The position numbers and the translations under genes are program-made. Below the pieces are notes generated by a model. It saw only the letters and a program-made list of their open reading frames with translations. It was not told the origin of the DNA and ran no database searches. Below are positions 29,046 to 41,869 of a stretch of DNA of 64,000 nt, piece by piece. Numbering within the stretch: the first letter of the stretch is position 1; every line of letters starts with the position of its first letter. Source of the stretch: Bugulina stolonifera (Eukaryota > Bryozoa > Gymnolaemata > Cheilostomatida > Bugulidae). The stretch lies in NCBI GenBank assembly GCA_935421135.1, contig OW285187.1, positions 6,262,001-6,326,000 of the forward strand, in the 5' to 3' direction.

Positions 29046-29735
29046 TTGTAATGGTTTTTGAGTTTTGGTACCGCCGTTCTAAGACGACTTCCGAGTTCAA
29101 AATGAAGAGCCTATGAGTGGTGCTAGGTCTTCTCATTACATGAAAGATTAACAGGTACTAGTAGTCAAATAACTACCAAAGACGACCCATATGATCCCGA
29201 GTCAATGCTTGTTAGCTATACTGAGAAAGAGAGTGATCCGACCTAGTAGGAAGTTCGGGTTGCAAGGTCGAGGACCTTAACAACTAGAATGACCTATCTA
29301 CAAAGTGAAAGTCTCTGTATATACAAGTATAGATGTGTCTTTATTGAGATCCAAGCATGAACTGAGACAACAAACATAAAAACAATGTGCTTTATATAGT
29401 AATAGAACTTTCGGAGGAAGTTCCGGTAAAAAGACCGACGTAGTGTCGTCTGGAAATTGCACAACAATATGGCGGCCAGAAGCTCGATGGCCGACCCAAA
29501 ATAGGTCGGGTTTGACAAAAGATGCTTAAAATTATCTAGATCATATGCAAAATCAATATCAGGTATTTTTGAGAGGTCGGGCCTTTTTACATGGGTATAA
29601 AAAGGACATGATTGCTCAGTAATGCACATAAGAGATGCATAAGTAACATTCTACTACATAAAAAATGGGTACAAGCAAGTGTAAGTATATATAATTAATG
29701 TCATGTAGTCGGGAGGCTGCGCGTGACCATTACAA
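29046..29735 (-). mobile_element. Solo LTR, copy 1
   Basis: A repeat of about 690 bp with a close second copy at 40248-40964. It begins TGTAATGG and ends CCATTACA, a TG...CA terminus, and ATAT flanks both ends. Read on the minus strand, a TATA box (ACTATATAAAG near 29393-29403) is followed about 55 bases later by AATAAA (29337-29342), the U3-R-U5 order of an LTR. No primer-binding site, polypurine tract, gag or pol adjoins it, so it is a solo LTR left by recombination. Long minus frames inside it occur in both copies but lack protein-family likeness. Confidence 0.65.
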
Positions 29736-30475
29736 TATTGTTGAACGTCGCCCATGTTGTAAGACCTGAAGGAAACAGGGAGTGCTCTCGAGGTGCCCTT
29801 AAAAGCAGAGAGTCTTTCTTTGAAACCTGGGCATTTGACAAGGACTGCATGAACCTTATCATGATTCATGACAGAAAAAATAACATGTTAGCTTGTTAGG
29901 TATCAGAGGGACAAGTTAAGAAAAAGAGAGAACAACTTCCTTTTTTAATGAACCACAGCGTTATTGTAATCTTATCGAAAGCACTGAATGAGAGGACAAC
30001 TTCGTGACAATCACTAATAGCGCTGAATTGGCAAACTGCTATGAAAGAGTAGATAACTCGGATATTTTAAGAAAGTTATTCGACCTGTGAAAGAGCTCAA
30101 CATTGATCTCTTAGAGATTAGTCTGTTGATTTATGTAAGCAAAATGCTTGTAATTATATTCACCTTCAAGATGTAATTGTCTAAAAAGAGATAATAAAAA
30201 TATAATAATAATAATTGTAAATAAAATAGCTAATGAATGAATAACTTTTTTGTATGTCTTTTTTCTAGGGTTTGGTAGACGAAAACTTCACATGTTCTAG
30301 AAACGAATTTGACTGCTTTCGACTTTTTAGATCGAAATTGTCTGTATGTTACTGTTTCAAAGTGACACTCAATTCCACTAGATAGATGAATCTCTAGTCA
30401 GATATTTCTATAAAACGTAATCGAATTTGATTCAGGGTACCAAATTTATGATAAGACAATTTATACAAAACTCTT

Positions 30476-33400
30476 ATGTCCAGTTATACTGCCATGTCTA
30501 ATGGTCCAGTTGGTCAAGGTAGCTGTGGAGTGCAGGTAGGTGTAAGCCTAACCTTCCTAAATTTGAATTTATTATTCTTATATTTAATATTATTATTATA
30601 TAATATTTATATTAAATATAGGCCTAACATTGTACATGTATTTATTTTCTTTTATTAAAATTTATTATAAGTTATTATTATTATTAAATCACGGTAATTA
30701 TTATTATTTTAAATTGAAATTAAAATAAAATAAAAACTAAGTAGTCAAGAGGAGTCTATAGTAATAGTGCTTTTGTTAGCTGCTGTAGTTCGAAGTAATT
30801 AGAGTAATAGTTATTCCTATACAATACTATACTATACTATGTGTTTTATTAACTAGATATTGTATAGCATAAGTCTTGTAGGCTAGTATTAACATATGTA
30901 GGCTAAAGGGGGAGCTTTATAAAGTATTATTTTCAGCTGGTTTGCCAGCAAAGCCTATCAGCTTAGTGGTTGGTGTACTTGTCTCTAGATCTCACAGAGA
31001 CATTCTGAGTGTTGAAGAGTCCGTTTCTACCTCCCAGATAAGATTCTTCCAATTTTTATAAGATGACATGAGAACTTGTTAACAACACATAAAACTCAAT
31101 AGAAAAAGTATTTTTTGAATGATAAATGCAGAAGCAAATATATAATATATCATCTGCAATTATGAACTTTGAAGTTGAATATCAAAACAATCTTAATGTA
31201 GTGAAATTTAAGTTGAATTAAAGTTGAAATCATGTGTGGCAAATTATTTATTCTCTACCGCAAATTTTTTGCGGAATTTCGAACGAAAAGCTGGCACTTT
31301 AGTAAACTCATATTTAGCCATCTTCACCTGAAGAATTTTTCAAGCCTCCAGGTTATTATTTATGATTGTTTGATGGGTATGATAGAAGGGGTTTGCGTTT
31401 TGATCAATTAGTGATCAACGAGGTTACTGCGAAACCAGCTGAAAATAATACTTTATGAAGCTCCCCATACTAAAGGCATGGTCATAATGCATGTGCATGT
31501 ATTGTATTTAGTTGATGTCAATTTGAACGTCGTTTGAGTTGTATTGACTATTATGTTAAATTTAAACCTTTAAAATTGAGTTCTAATTATAGTATGACTG
31601 TACAAGTAGGCTATCTTTCTTCTTACCAGTCATTGCTACAAGTAGAACGTAGTAATTACAGCTTGTAGGTACCAAATAATTCGCTGCTATAATCTATCTA
31701 ACATTATGGCTATTGTTATTATTGTGATGGTTATATTTTATTAACAGTTTACTTTTTATTTACTTTTATATGTGATAAATTTTTTAGTTATATTTATCAG
31801 TTCTTTTATGCAATAACCAAATGGGTTCTTGACTATCCATCGGCCAGTTTGGTGCATTACTGTACCTTGATGGACCAAGATTCTCATTGTAATTGAGAGA
31901 ATTGGGTTGGCGTTGCCAAAAGATATAAAAAAGAAGACAGTTTAGTGTTTACATAGGCCTATAATTAGCTTTTATTATTTATGGTAGACCTACATGTAGG
32001 CCTAGCTCTAACCTGCAACCTATATAAAAGAAACACTGTTTAGTCTGAAATCACACTCTTCCATTCCATTAGTTGTAAGCAAACTGCGAATTTGTCACAG
32101 ATAACCTCTGATTAATAACAGTCTGAGTTCTGTTACCTTTTTAACGCTGTTCATCACATTGTTAATTGTCACTAATCAATGTAAGATTAGGCAATACTTG
32201 GCGGCATCAAGTTAGACTGTAAATTATCTATCGACCGCTTTAAAAGGAGGCATTAGGTTTAAATAATACGTTTCATTAAAGGTATAAATCTCTAGAAAGG
32301 AGTGTGCTACCAATGATTAAAATTATTTGGTCACCAGTTTGCTAGATTTATAATAGTTGAGCAACTAAACTCAGATTGTCTGTGCAAATGTCTATAAGAT
32401 AATGCACTTGTGCAGTGAGAAAGTCAATCCAACAGCTTTACACACAGATACAGTTTGTTGATCCTAAAAGTGAATTACATACGCTACACTGAAATAGTAC
32501 TAATGTTGTAGTAGCAGTGTAGTTTTGTGTTCAGCAATTGATCATGTTTGAAAGCACACTTGAATTGAATCTGTCAGTGGTTTGTAGATTTCAGGAAGTA
32601 CGTGATTTGGTATACAACATCATTGCTAGTTACCCACACCTAATTGGCTAATGGGTAATTGGTTGCAATGATACTACATCATTAAAAGTGGTAAGCCTGT
32701 AGCCTACATCTAGGTTATATGAAGTGTCACACACCTTGCTTGTCTGCTTATCCGAGTTAATCATAGGTATGAAGGGCATTAGTGTATTTAATATCCAACA
32801 TGATGGGCTATAGCTCATTGTCTGATCTTAATAATATAGATATTGTGTTATTATTACATCGAATTAAATAATGCCTTTTATTTGGATTGAGTGTCCAGGG
32901 TGTGGAAATGTGTGTTTGTCACTATGCTCTTCACTTGTGATTGACTCCAAAACACCATGTAGGCCCTCATATTATCACTGAACGCTCTGGTTGCACTCAA
33001 TGCGCATTGGCCAGTTTCTCACAGTGTTTTGTATTAGGCTGTACATGTTATATTTCTTGTGAGCCACACACTTGCACACATAATTATCTTTCAATTGTCA
33101 ACTAACAATATTAAGTTGAGATAAAAATATGATAATCGGCACCTCCCTTCAGACAACACCTTTTTTTCTGATATCATTGTATAGTAGGCTGAATATAGAT
33201 TTTAATGTCACCTCAAATAGTCTAATTTCAGGATTTTGGCGATCAGCTATTATATTTTATTTTTATTACAATAATAGTCATTGCAACAGTATAGAATGTA
33301 CATTTAGTCTGCAGATGAGATTCTACTCTGTTCATTAATGCATGGAAATTGTAAAATTAATGTTGACTTGGTGGTAGAATAGTGAATATTCAAGAAGAAG

Positions 33401-36400
33401 GAACAATAAATATTGGGGTACTGCTTTGAATTCCAGTTTTGACTCAATTTTCTCCCATGCTTCCATAAACTGTATACTGATATTAAAATGTGAAATTTGT
33501 ACACATTTCACTTTTCGGTGTATTTCTAACACAATGCGTGTAGGCCTATTACGTGACCAGTGTGTACATTGTACATTGTACAGGTAATGATTGGCTCTGT
33601 TTGAGCTGTTAAAAATACCCAACTCAAGATTTTGCATCTCAAAAGGTTTGAAACATGCATAGTATGTAGGTAGACATGTAAATGCAAAGAAATATAAAAC
33701 TATGGTGAAACATATATTGGGGACCACGGTGGTCATGAGAAGCTTTACAAGGAGAACAATAATCATCCAAGTGGCTGTAGTCTGTCAGAATCTTAGTTGC
33801 TATTTACATGTAATGCTTACATTTGAAATGCAACATTGGATTCGAGTTGTTTTTGTATTAAGCTGGAAATTGTGTAATGTGTTTGTTGATCATCATGTTT
33901 GCTGTACGTCATAATTCTGCTTTGCTTGACCAGTCATGTACGCCGGCTAGTTCAGGAAGTACAGGACATAGAATAGGATAAAACACTACACGTAGATCCA
34001 CTGGTATTCTATCATAGTCTAGTTGTAGTACCAGTATGTTTTTGAGCAACTAAAAGCTAATGCAGATACAAATCATGTAACTCAACAACAGTATTGCAAG
34101 TTTGGAGTTATCATATCCTTCTAGTCCTTGTTCATAGTAAAGTCTCTATTTCATTCTACCCTCATATACATATACATATACATGTATATACCCAATAGGC
34201 CTATTAATAGTAGTTGTATTAATCTGTTAGTTTGTACACATAGGCTCAAGTGCTGAAATGTGGACAATGGGTAACATTGGACAGATAATACAATGTATAG
34301 TGTACACGTATGTGAGAATTTGTCAGAGGAATAGGGCGTGTGATTTGAATCAAAGAATACTGTTTATTGAGATACATGTAGATGCAATAAATATACAATG
34401 TAGCATAAAATAAATCATCATTGTCACCTGACTGTAACTCACTTCATTAACCATGACCATTTCTGTAAAGCACTTTGAGCAGTGGGTTGATCACTGCCTC
34501 AGATATTTATGGTTATGTCACACCATTTTATATTGGTAGAATTTCTGGCAAAATTATGTGCATGTAGCTTCATGTTGATTGGAGAATTTGTGTTGGTGGT
34601 TACATCATAATATATACGTAATTGAGAAGACAACTTCAACATTTGCAATTTTGATGAAAAACCCAAGTTTTTTTTGTATTCCTGGCCAATGGAAGTGCCA
34701 GTGTACACTACATGACAAGTGAAGCTAATATTATTGGCTATAAGCTTTTAATATTTCTAAGAGATTATTGTAAATGTTATTGTGGTTGCTATCTGTTACA
34801 ATAGCATCATACAACTTGATCATAGATGCATATGACTATGAATACAATCAATCAAATAAAGAATAAAAGACTATTATTTCTAACCAGTTGCAGGCATTGT
34901 GAAAATTGAACCATTCATCTTGTAGCTTCATTGCTTTGGGAGAGCAATGAAGTAGTTGCAACGTCAGCAGTCAACACTGACTGCTTTTAGAAATGTCTCA
35001 GGTTTGTTATCAGTATAGGACGATATATTATTCATTAATACAATTTTCTGGTAGTTTCATGTTGTAGCTAAGGTTAGTATTTCATACCATCAGTCTTTAA
35101 TTTGATGGAGTTACAGAAATGAATGTCTGAGATGGTGGTAAGAAACTGATTGTTACACAACCGATTCCATGATTGGAGACTTGCGGTATACATGTTAGGT
35201 TCTAATATTCATATTATAAGTACATGTGGATGTGTGACATATCTTTGTTGTCACCCTATTATATTGTAACAGTTACGCATTCCCATGAGACAACTTTCTT
35301 AGACTAATTATCAAATCTAACACTTCTTCATAATCTCATGTTAACTACATGTCCTACACTATTGAAAACATTAAAAATTATAAAAATACTATAGGCCTGC
35401 GCATGTACATGTATATCTATTAGACGAATAGTTGGAATAGAAGTCTGTCATATTGTAACTGTCAGGTATGTAAATGGGGGTACCTTCTGCTGTCTATAAC
35501 TATGACTATGACTAACTACACTAGAAGTGTAATGGGCAAAATATGTAGGCCTACTTTATTATAATTAGAGGGGACATATTGGCAGATTACAACTGTCCAG
35601 GCTGTCTACCAACTGATTTACTATGTGTTTATAAAGTGTTATTTTGGAAAAAATGTAACTAATATTAAGGCATTATAGGCCTATGGCCTCTGGTACTTGG
35701 ACCAAGTTACATGAAGTAGTACGAGAGCAGATCTGTATCTCACATGTGGTTACATTTCACCACAGCTAGTAGCTAGTAGTTACCGGACCTTTCTCCTGTA
35801 TCTCGGCCTACTATGTTCATATTACATGTAAGACTGGATTTATAAAACAGTTTATTACTGACTCTAGTTTCATATCTTTAAAGTTTAAACCTAACTCGTG
35901 AGATCAAACTACTAGCAAAAACTGTTTTTTATAAATTCAATCGTAGCTGTAGATAGGAACATGTAGGTAATCAATAATTATATTAGTTGTCAATCATGTG
36001 AATGTTCTGTAAATTGGTAGAAATGGCGAAGGATATTCGGAGCAATGATGATTGCTGCAGTTGGATCTTACTTAATACTAGCTCTAAGCAGGCAGTCTCC
36101 AACTCTGACTGTTCGCACAGGAAGTCATACAGGTATTCCATTTGCTTATTTTGTTATTGTCCGAAATTACTTGGAAAAACGATGCTGTTTTGGGACTACC
36201 TTAAAATGTTAGAATCGCCTGAATTCATCAGCCTGTTGAAGGGTGATGTACCAGTAACCCTTTGCATGTGCATACATGTAGTTTTAATGGTATGATGTGA
36301 TTTGGGCGATCAAGAGGAGCAGGAGAAATGTTTACTTCTATTTATTCTTGGGTAACCAAACCTCCCATTTACTGCATTCCCATGGCTGTAGCACCAGATG

Positions 36401-38255
36401 GATCGGTTCTCTCACAGATATATGGTGGACTGTTTACATGTAGTCATGGCTACCAGAGCGTATAGGCCTATCCACCTGGCTGAGTGGCTGGCAGCATAAA
36501 TATTATAATATTTAGATGAAAGTGTCAGAAATAGAATTGTTATGTAATGCAAAATTACAATTTATTGATATTAAGTTGACTATTGAATATGAAGCTGTTA
36601 CATGTAAAGAAATAGGTACTCATGGACATTTGTGATTAGAGACAGCTTGTCGACAGCCCTAGTTCACATTTACTAGCTATTCTATTCAGTACAAGGTCAG
36701 ACAATATTTCCTTGACATGGTTTCTCTACATCTAGCCAAGGGTGTTGGTAGGGTAATCATTGTTCATGTGTTCGTACAGGCTGTCTATTAGTTGGGATGT
36801 AGGCTATAATGTAGGGATCGAAATGGTGTATCTAGGCGACACCCAATTTTAGGCCTGTACAAGCATACAGTGAGTCAGTTACCTAATGTATCGTATTATG
36901 TTTTAGATACAACTGCTGAGTTACAAAGAGGGAAGGTAACTCCGATTTCCACTGCGGACCCTATGTTGGAGATTGGTGGTGAACTTTCTGACGGGCAAGT
37001 CACAAAGGGTGCAGGTGTTGATTATCTAAAGCCTGGAGGTATCTCAGAGCGAAGAATGCCCGAAGCTTACAATAAGTTGTCTGTTGATAGTAATGGTTTC
37101 AAGTCAGTGACTGACGATAAGGGAGTGACTAAGACTGATGCACAACCCACAGGAAACAATGATGTTAGTAAACCTAATCAAAATTCTACAGTGTCCAACT
37201 CCCAGAGTTATCCAAATACTAGCAATTTGCCTTCGCTGGCTAGCAATAAGACGCAGGTGACAGAATCAGAAAAGGTCGTTCCCAAGCAACCAACAAAGCC
37301 GCCAGCGCCTCCACCAAACTCCCCAATCTACAAGTACACGAATATAGAATCCAGATTTAATGAAGCGGAGAAACGAATTAAAACCATAAGTAAGGATGCT
37401 CTAGCCAAGGTGGGTTACCCTGGTGTTAGTATTCATAGGAGGAAGTGGCATTACCCGATAACTATCCCAGACTGCACTGCCGAAGTGGAAAACTTTCTCA
37501 TACTAGTACCATCTTCACCGAAGAACTTTGAAGATCGGAAAATTGTTCGATCGACTTGGGGAAATTCTGTTGAACTGAAAAAATTAAAATCTAAACTAGT
37601 GTTTGTAGTGGGTTTAACGAGAGATGCTGTAATACAAAAACATATAGCAGAAGAGTCAGTGCAACTTGGAGATATAGTACAATTAGATATGTATGATGCT
37701 TACTATAATCTCACGATAAAAACTCTCGGAATGCTGACTTGGGCGTCTGAGCATTGTAAAACTCCAAAATATGTAGCTAAAATTGACGATGATAACTTGG
37801 TAAATCTACACACAATATTGAACATACTGGACAACTACCGTAACAAGTATGAAAGATTTATTGCTGGTAGTTATCGCAATGGTGGTGTACCAGCACGTGG
37901 AGGAAAGTGGGCGGATCCTGTTTATAAACCTTTATACAAAGCTGGAGATAGATATCCGGTATTTCTTGGTGGACCAGCTTACTTCTTAACAAATAACTTC
38001 CTTGATCGACTAGTGAATAAATGTGCAGAACTTCCATTAATTCATCTGGAAGATGTTTTCGTGACCGGTATATGTGGTGATCAGCTGGAGGATGTGAAGA
38101 AACTAAGTGTTGGTGGAATGCATATGTCAAGGATAGATGCATGTCTGTTTCTAAAACCTGGTGTAAATCTTGCACATGATTATCCAGTAAATGCCATAAA
38201 ACCAGCCTGGGATAAATGGCATAGCAGTCTTTGCAAAACAGTAGTTAGACTGTAA
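30476..38255 (+). CDS. Beta-1,3-glycosyltransferase, GT31 family (B3GALT/B3GNT type)
   Basis: A Golgi type II enzyme that transfers galactose or GlcNAc in beta-1,3 linkage; the acceptor cannot be told from sequence. Three coding exons (30476-30535, 36021-36132, 36871-38255) join in phase to 518 aa. The large exon opens at a splice acceptor with no ATG, so the upstream exons are needed. They supply a 20-residue tail and a signal anchor at about 25-43 (IFGAMMIAAVGSYLILALS) after KWRR. Residues 58-250 form an unusually long Ser/Thr/Pro/Asn-rich stem ending in PPAPPP. The catalytic domain has RSTWGN (284-289), VVGL, YYNLTIKT, the metal-binding DDD (363-365), YPVFLGGPAYFL and EDVFVTG (451-457). 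Intron 1 is 5.5 kb and carries a foldback element. A polyadenylation signal is at 38327. Vertebrate B3GALTs often have a single coding exon, as the catalytic part has here. Confidence 0.9.
30909..31466. mobile_element. Foldback element with ~35-bp terminal inverted repeats
   Basis: The left end GGGGAGCTTTATAAAGTATT... (30909-30943) is matched by the reverse complement of 31432-31466 with one mismatch over about 35 bp. The 558-bp body has no ORF. Just inside the left arm is a tRNA-like stretch (CAGCTTAGTGGTTGGTGTAC near 30958, then a weak box-B-like GAGTCCGTTTCTACC near 31017), so a SINE may have been caught inside a non-autonomous DNA transposon, or the likeness may be chance. It lies in intron 1 of the glycosyltransferase. 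Confidence 0.6.
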
Positions 38256-39609
38256 ATAAATAACACTTTTCCAATCATTAGAAGTATGGGACAATCTATA
38301 GAACATTCCATATATTATTATTATACAATAAATGTACCTGGTACATATGCAATGGTATAGGATAACTCTGAAAATGATTATTATAAATTATTATGTTGTT
38401 GGTGCTTGCATCTTGGCACTTAGATGTTATGTAATTAATATCTGATAAGTTTATGTTGGTTTATGTTAGTAGTAGAAATGTCATGTTTTATCATTTATAA
38501 TCTATACTGCAGTACTCTATCTATATGGATCTGTTTGATGGCTTGCCAACCCTTACCTACCCTCTCCCCACATCTGTTAGTCATGGTAAGATAACTCTTC
38601 CATAGATTTACATGACTTGTACAAAAACCAAATATTGGTTTTCTTAGAGGGTCTCTATGACACCACCACTCATCTTTAGCTTGTTAGTTGGCTAGTTATT
38701 AACTCAGATATATTTTACTTAATTTGCTGAGAAATGTACAGATTCTTTAGAGGCTGGTCTAGCATAGAAGGTCATCACATTATATTTATTTTGTTAATGG
38801 GCCTACATATTTATATCATCAATGTTTGTAATATGTTGTTATAATGGCCTAATAAAGAGTCAATCTGAGCGAGTGTATCTTTGTTAGCTCCATTAGCTAC
38901 ATGTCGTTTCATCGATTTCTATGCTCAAGTAATTGTGTGAAATAGAACCCCCTCAAATTTTCTGTTAACTTTTCTGTATATATGTAAATACAGTACTTGC
39001 ATTACACACCGCTGACTTTGCTTAGTAGCTAGTAGTATGAATCTGTTGATTGTTATGGACTACATGAGTGCATAGTGTTATCATATTACATTGTACATAT
39101 AGACATAGGCATTCATGTTGAACCCATATAATTCTATACAACAGTGTGGACAAAAGTGTAATCCATAAAATTACATTCTAATGTGATTTTATGGTTCAGT
39201 CCAACTATTGCTTTTGCTGTGTTTTCATGGGACAAGGCAGTAGTGGCTGGAAGCTAGCTGAAAAGCATGAACCTAAAGATAGAAACAAATTGGGGTTTAT
39301 CTCCTTCTGAACCACAGACATCTATAAAATAATACCTTATTTTACACTGATGTGACTCTTCTCTGTGAAAACATGTTATAATGTTGATAGCCATGTTGTA
39401 AGTATATGGTTCGTCCAAAGCAGTCTGTGATGATACCCCAAAGAAATATTTGTTTTGTCTTCAGGTAGTTATTTTCCAGCTTTTGAATGAAAGGTTTAGG
39501 ATGATACAGTAGTTTACACAAGTAATATCAATTCATTTTATCCATTTGAAATGTATACTTTCACTGAAATGATCTTGTTATAGTAATACACATAGTTTAC
39601 AGTGTATAT

Positions 39610-39760
39610 CAGGGGTGCCCAAGGTCACATGTGGCCCTAGTGTTGCCTATTTTTCAGTGGCCCTCCTGTAATGTCCCAGAAGAGGCAAAACCAGTTAATT
39701 TTTGTTGGTGAGGTGTGGCCAACTAAAACTCAACTCATGTGAATAAGCCAGATATTTGTA
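39610..39760 (+). mobile_element. Possible hAT-type transposon end
   Basis: CAGGGGTGCCCAAGGTCACA, followed by GTGGCCC and AGTGGCCC motifs, resembles the 5' terminus of hAT superfamily elements. I could not find a matching inverted end to the right, so the element would be truncated. The call rests on the terminal motif only. Confidence 0.3.
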
Positions 39761-40149
39761 CCTCTATTAAAGCAATGAAAAGGCCTAATTGTGGATAAAA
39801 TAAAGCATTTTAACCTACAAAGTGTTGAGCATAGACTTCAACCAGGTGCTGCTACACAACTTGCTTATATAGGCGTTAGTAGATGAAATTTAATATAGTT
39901 ATTTTTTACAATGTCTCTATAAGCCTAAAGGTGCTGTGTTCTTGGTGATTACAGCCAGTAAATAAAAATATAATTATACACTTTTGACTCATTATTTACA
40001 TTTACTAAACAAATATAATAATGCAGTGTTCGAAGTGTGATTATACAGGAGTATACGGTGTGTACCCAACTCAGTTTTAGTGGTTATACGGCCAACAGGT
40101 GTGTACCCTCATTTTAATAGCTAGTTTTCCTCCACACAATCACTGGGAA

Positions 40150-40215
40150 CCTGATAGTGTAGGGGTAGAGTCCTTGATTGTCATTCATAAGTACATGGGT
40201 TCAATTTCACTAGAG
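40150..40215 (+). mobile_element. tRNA-like SINE head
   Basis: GATAGTGTAGGGGTAGAGTC resembles a tRNA A-box region, and about 35 bp later GGGTTCAATTTCA resembles a B box. No intact cloverleaf can be drawn, and the stretch lies just left of an LTR. A tRNA-derived SINE fragment is the likely reading. Confidence 0.4.
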
Positions 40216-40247
40216 CATTATTTTTTCATTTCAGTAATTCACTAATA

Positions 40248-40964
40248 TTGTAATGGTTTTTGGGTTTTGGTGCGGTCGTCCTGAGACGACTCCCGAGTCC
40301 AAAATGAAGTGCCCATGAGTGGTGCTAGGCCTTCTCATTACATGAAAGATTGATCGGTATCAGTAGTCAAAGAACTACCAAAGACGACCCATATGATCCC
40401 TAGTCAATGCTTGTTTGCTATACTGAGAAAGAGAGTGATCCGACCTAGTAGGCAGTTCGTGTTGCAAGGTTGAGGACCTTAACAACTAGAATGACCTATC
40501 TACAAAGTGAAAGTCTCTATATATAAGTATAGAAGTGTCTTTATTGAGATCCAAGCACGAACTGAGACAACAAACATAAAAACAATGCCCTTTATATAGT
40601 AATAGAACTTCTGGAGGAAGTTCCGGTAAAAAGGCCGACGTAGTGTCGGGAAAAGACGATGTGGGGTCGTCCGGAAATTGCGCAACAACATGGCGGCCGG
40701 AAGCCCGATGGTCGACTCAAAATAGGTCAGGTTTGACAAAAGATGCTTAAAATCATCTAGATCATATGCAAAATCAATATCAAGTATTTCTGAGAGGTCG
40801 GGCCTCTTTACATGGGTATAAAAGCAGTATAATGACTCAGTAATGCTATATAGAGGTATACAAATAACGTTCAACTACACAGGTAAGGAATACAAGCAGA
40901 TATACACATGGATACGTATATAGTTAGTGTCAGGTAGTCGGGAGGCTGTACGTGATCATTACAA
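40248..40964 (-). mobile_element. Solo LTR, copy 2
   Basis: Second copy of the LTR at 29046-29735, same orientation, about 10% diverged by eye with many differences of the C/T or G/A kind. It carries an extra ~27-bp near-duplication at about 40648-40674 (GGCCGACGTAGTGTCGGGAA). The TG...CA ends, flanking ATAT, minus-strand TATATAAAG and downstream AATAAA are all kept. Nothing resembling a primer-binding site or polypurine tract touches either copy, so the pair does not bound one element. Confidence 0.65.
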
Positions 40965-41869
40965 TATTTTTTGTAGGGGACTTTTAAACAACCTGCCTGT
41001 GCAATGTGCACTTGATATTTTGTGTATCCTCATCAGTGCAAAAGCCTTATGTGTAGACATGATGAAATAATTCATTAGTATTTTGATATTAATATTTTAT
41101 AATATACAATATGTATGTACATTTTTATGTACACGACATTGTTGAAGTTGTGCTGAGTGTTAAAAAAATGAGGAAATGCTATTAGTGATATCTTCTTAGA
41201 GTTATCTTCTTTATGATTATTGACATTATACTTTTGTACAAAAAGAAAGGAAGTGGATTCGCTTAGGCTTAGCCTGTGGTTAACAAATCTGTATTTAACA
41301 TCACTAAATGAGCTCCATTTATAGTAGAGGCTACTTTTAGGACTGCAGACCTTAGGCCTTCGTACAGAGGTTAAATTTTGCAGGATTTGCCATAGAGGTA
41401 AATACCTACCTCTAAGGCATTTGAAGTTCATTTTGCCTAACCTGGTTTCATTGATTGATTAATAAAACCTGTGTATATAAAATGGAAACATTAGAGGATA
41501 AGATATGTACCTATTTACCTTTCACTGCATATCACGATCACCATTGTATTAAAAATGTAAGTAAAAGCGGCAAAGATAAGTTACTGACTACTAATTAGAG
41601 CCAAATTCCAAATTCAGAAATTGAAATTCATCTTCATGAAATTGAAGTTCGTTGTAATCAAATTTATTTAATCGATTATCATTTATCAATGAGTATATTA
41701 TATTTGATATATTTATATAATATTATTTATTTTAGTTCAATAATTGATCTATTAGTTATTTAACATGGACTTATATGGAGTTCATTGTAACGATAGACCA
41801 CCTAGGCCCTAGGGGATAGAAGGGGTGTGCCTCGTACGAGACAGTCGGCAGCATGAGTTGGGACAGCAG

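Larger units (their letters stand above)
27376..30475. other. hnRNP K 3' UTR and spacer to the glycosyltransferase
   Basis: After the hnRNP K stop come AATAAA sites at 27390 and 27606. The rest is AT-rich and holds a repeat segment (28773-28860) and a solo LTR (29046-29735). Two small minus-strand frames (28507-28692 and 29654-29869) show no family match, and the latter runs into the LTR. The glycosyltransferase promoter should lie just before 30476 but has no clear signature. Confidence 0.55.

Noticed and set aside
29294..29629. Protein-coding gene shared by 29294-29629 and 40500-40874 (minus)
   Set aside because: Both lie inside the LTR copies, lack a recognisable domain, and the frames differ by indels. 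They are shadows of the repeat.
29654..29869. Possible exon on the minus strand with normal amino-acid composition
   Set aside because: It runs into the LTR end, begins without a clear acceptor, and has no partner exons or family match.
36870..38255. Single-exon glycosyltransferase starting at 36870
   Set aside because: The first codon is GTG at a splice acceptor and the protein would lack a membrane anchor. Two upstream exons fit in phase and supply it.
29046..40964. One full-length LTR retrotransposon containing the glycosyltransferase as captured cargo
   Set aside because: No primer-binding site, polypurine tract, gag or pol lies between the LTRs, the copies differ by about a tenth of their bases, and the gene has its own introns and upstream exons.
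41075..41431. 118-aa minus frame as a gene
   Set aside because: The second half is A/T-driven low complexity and the first half has no assignable family. It may be transposon debris.
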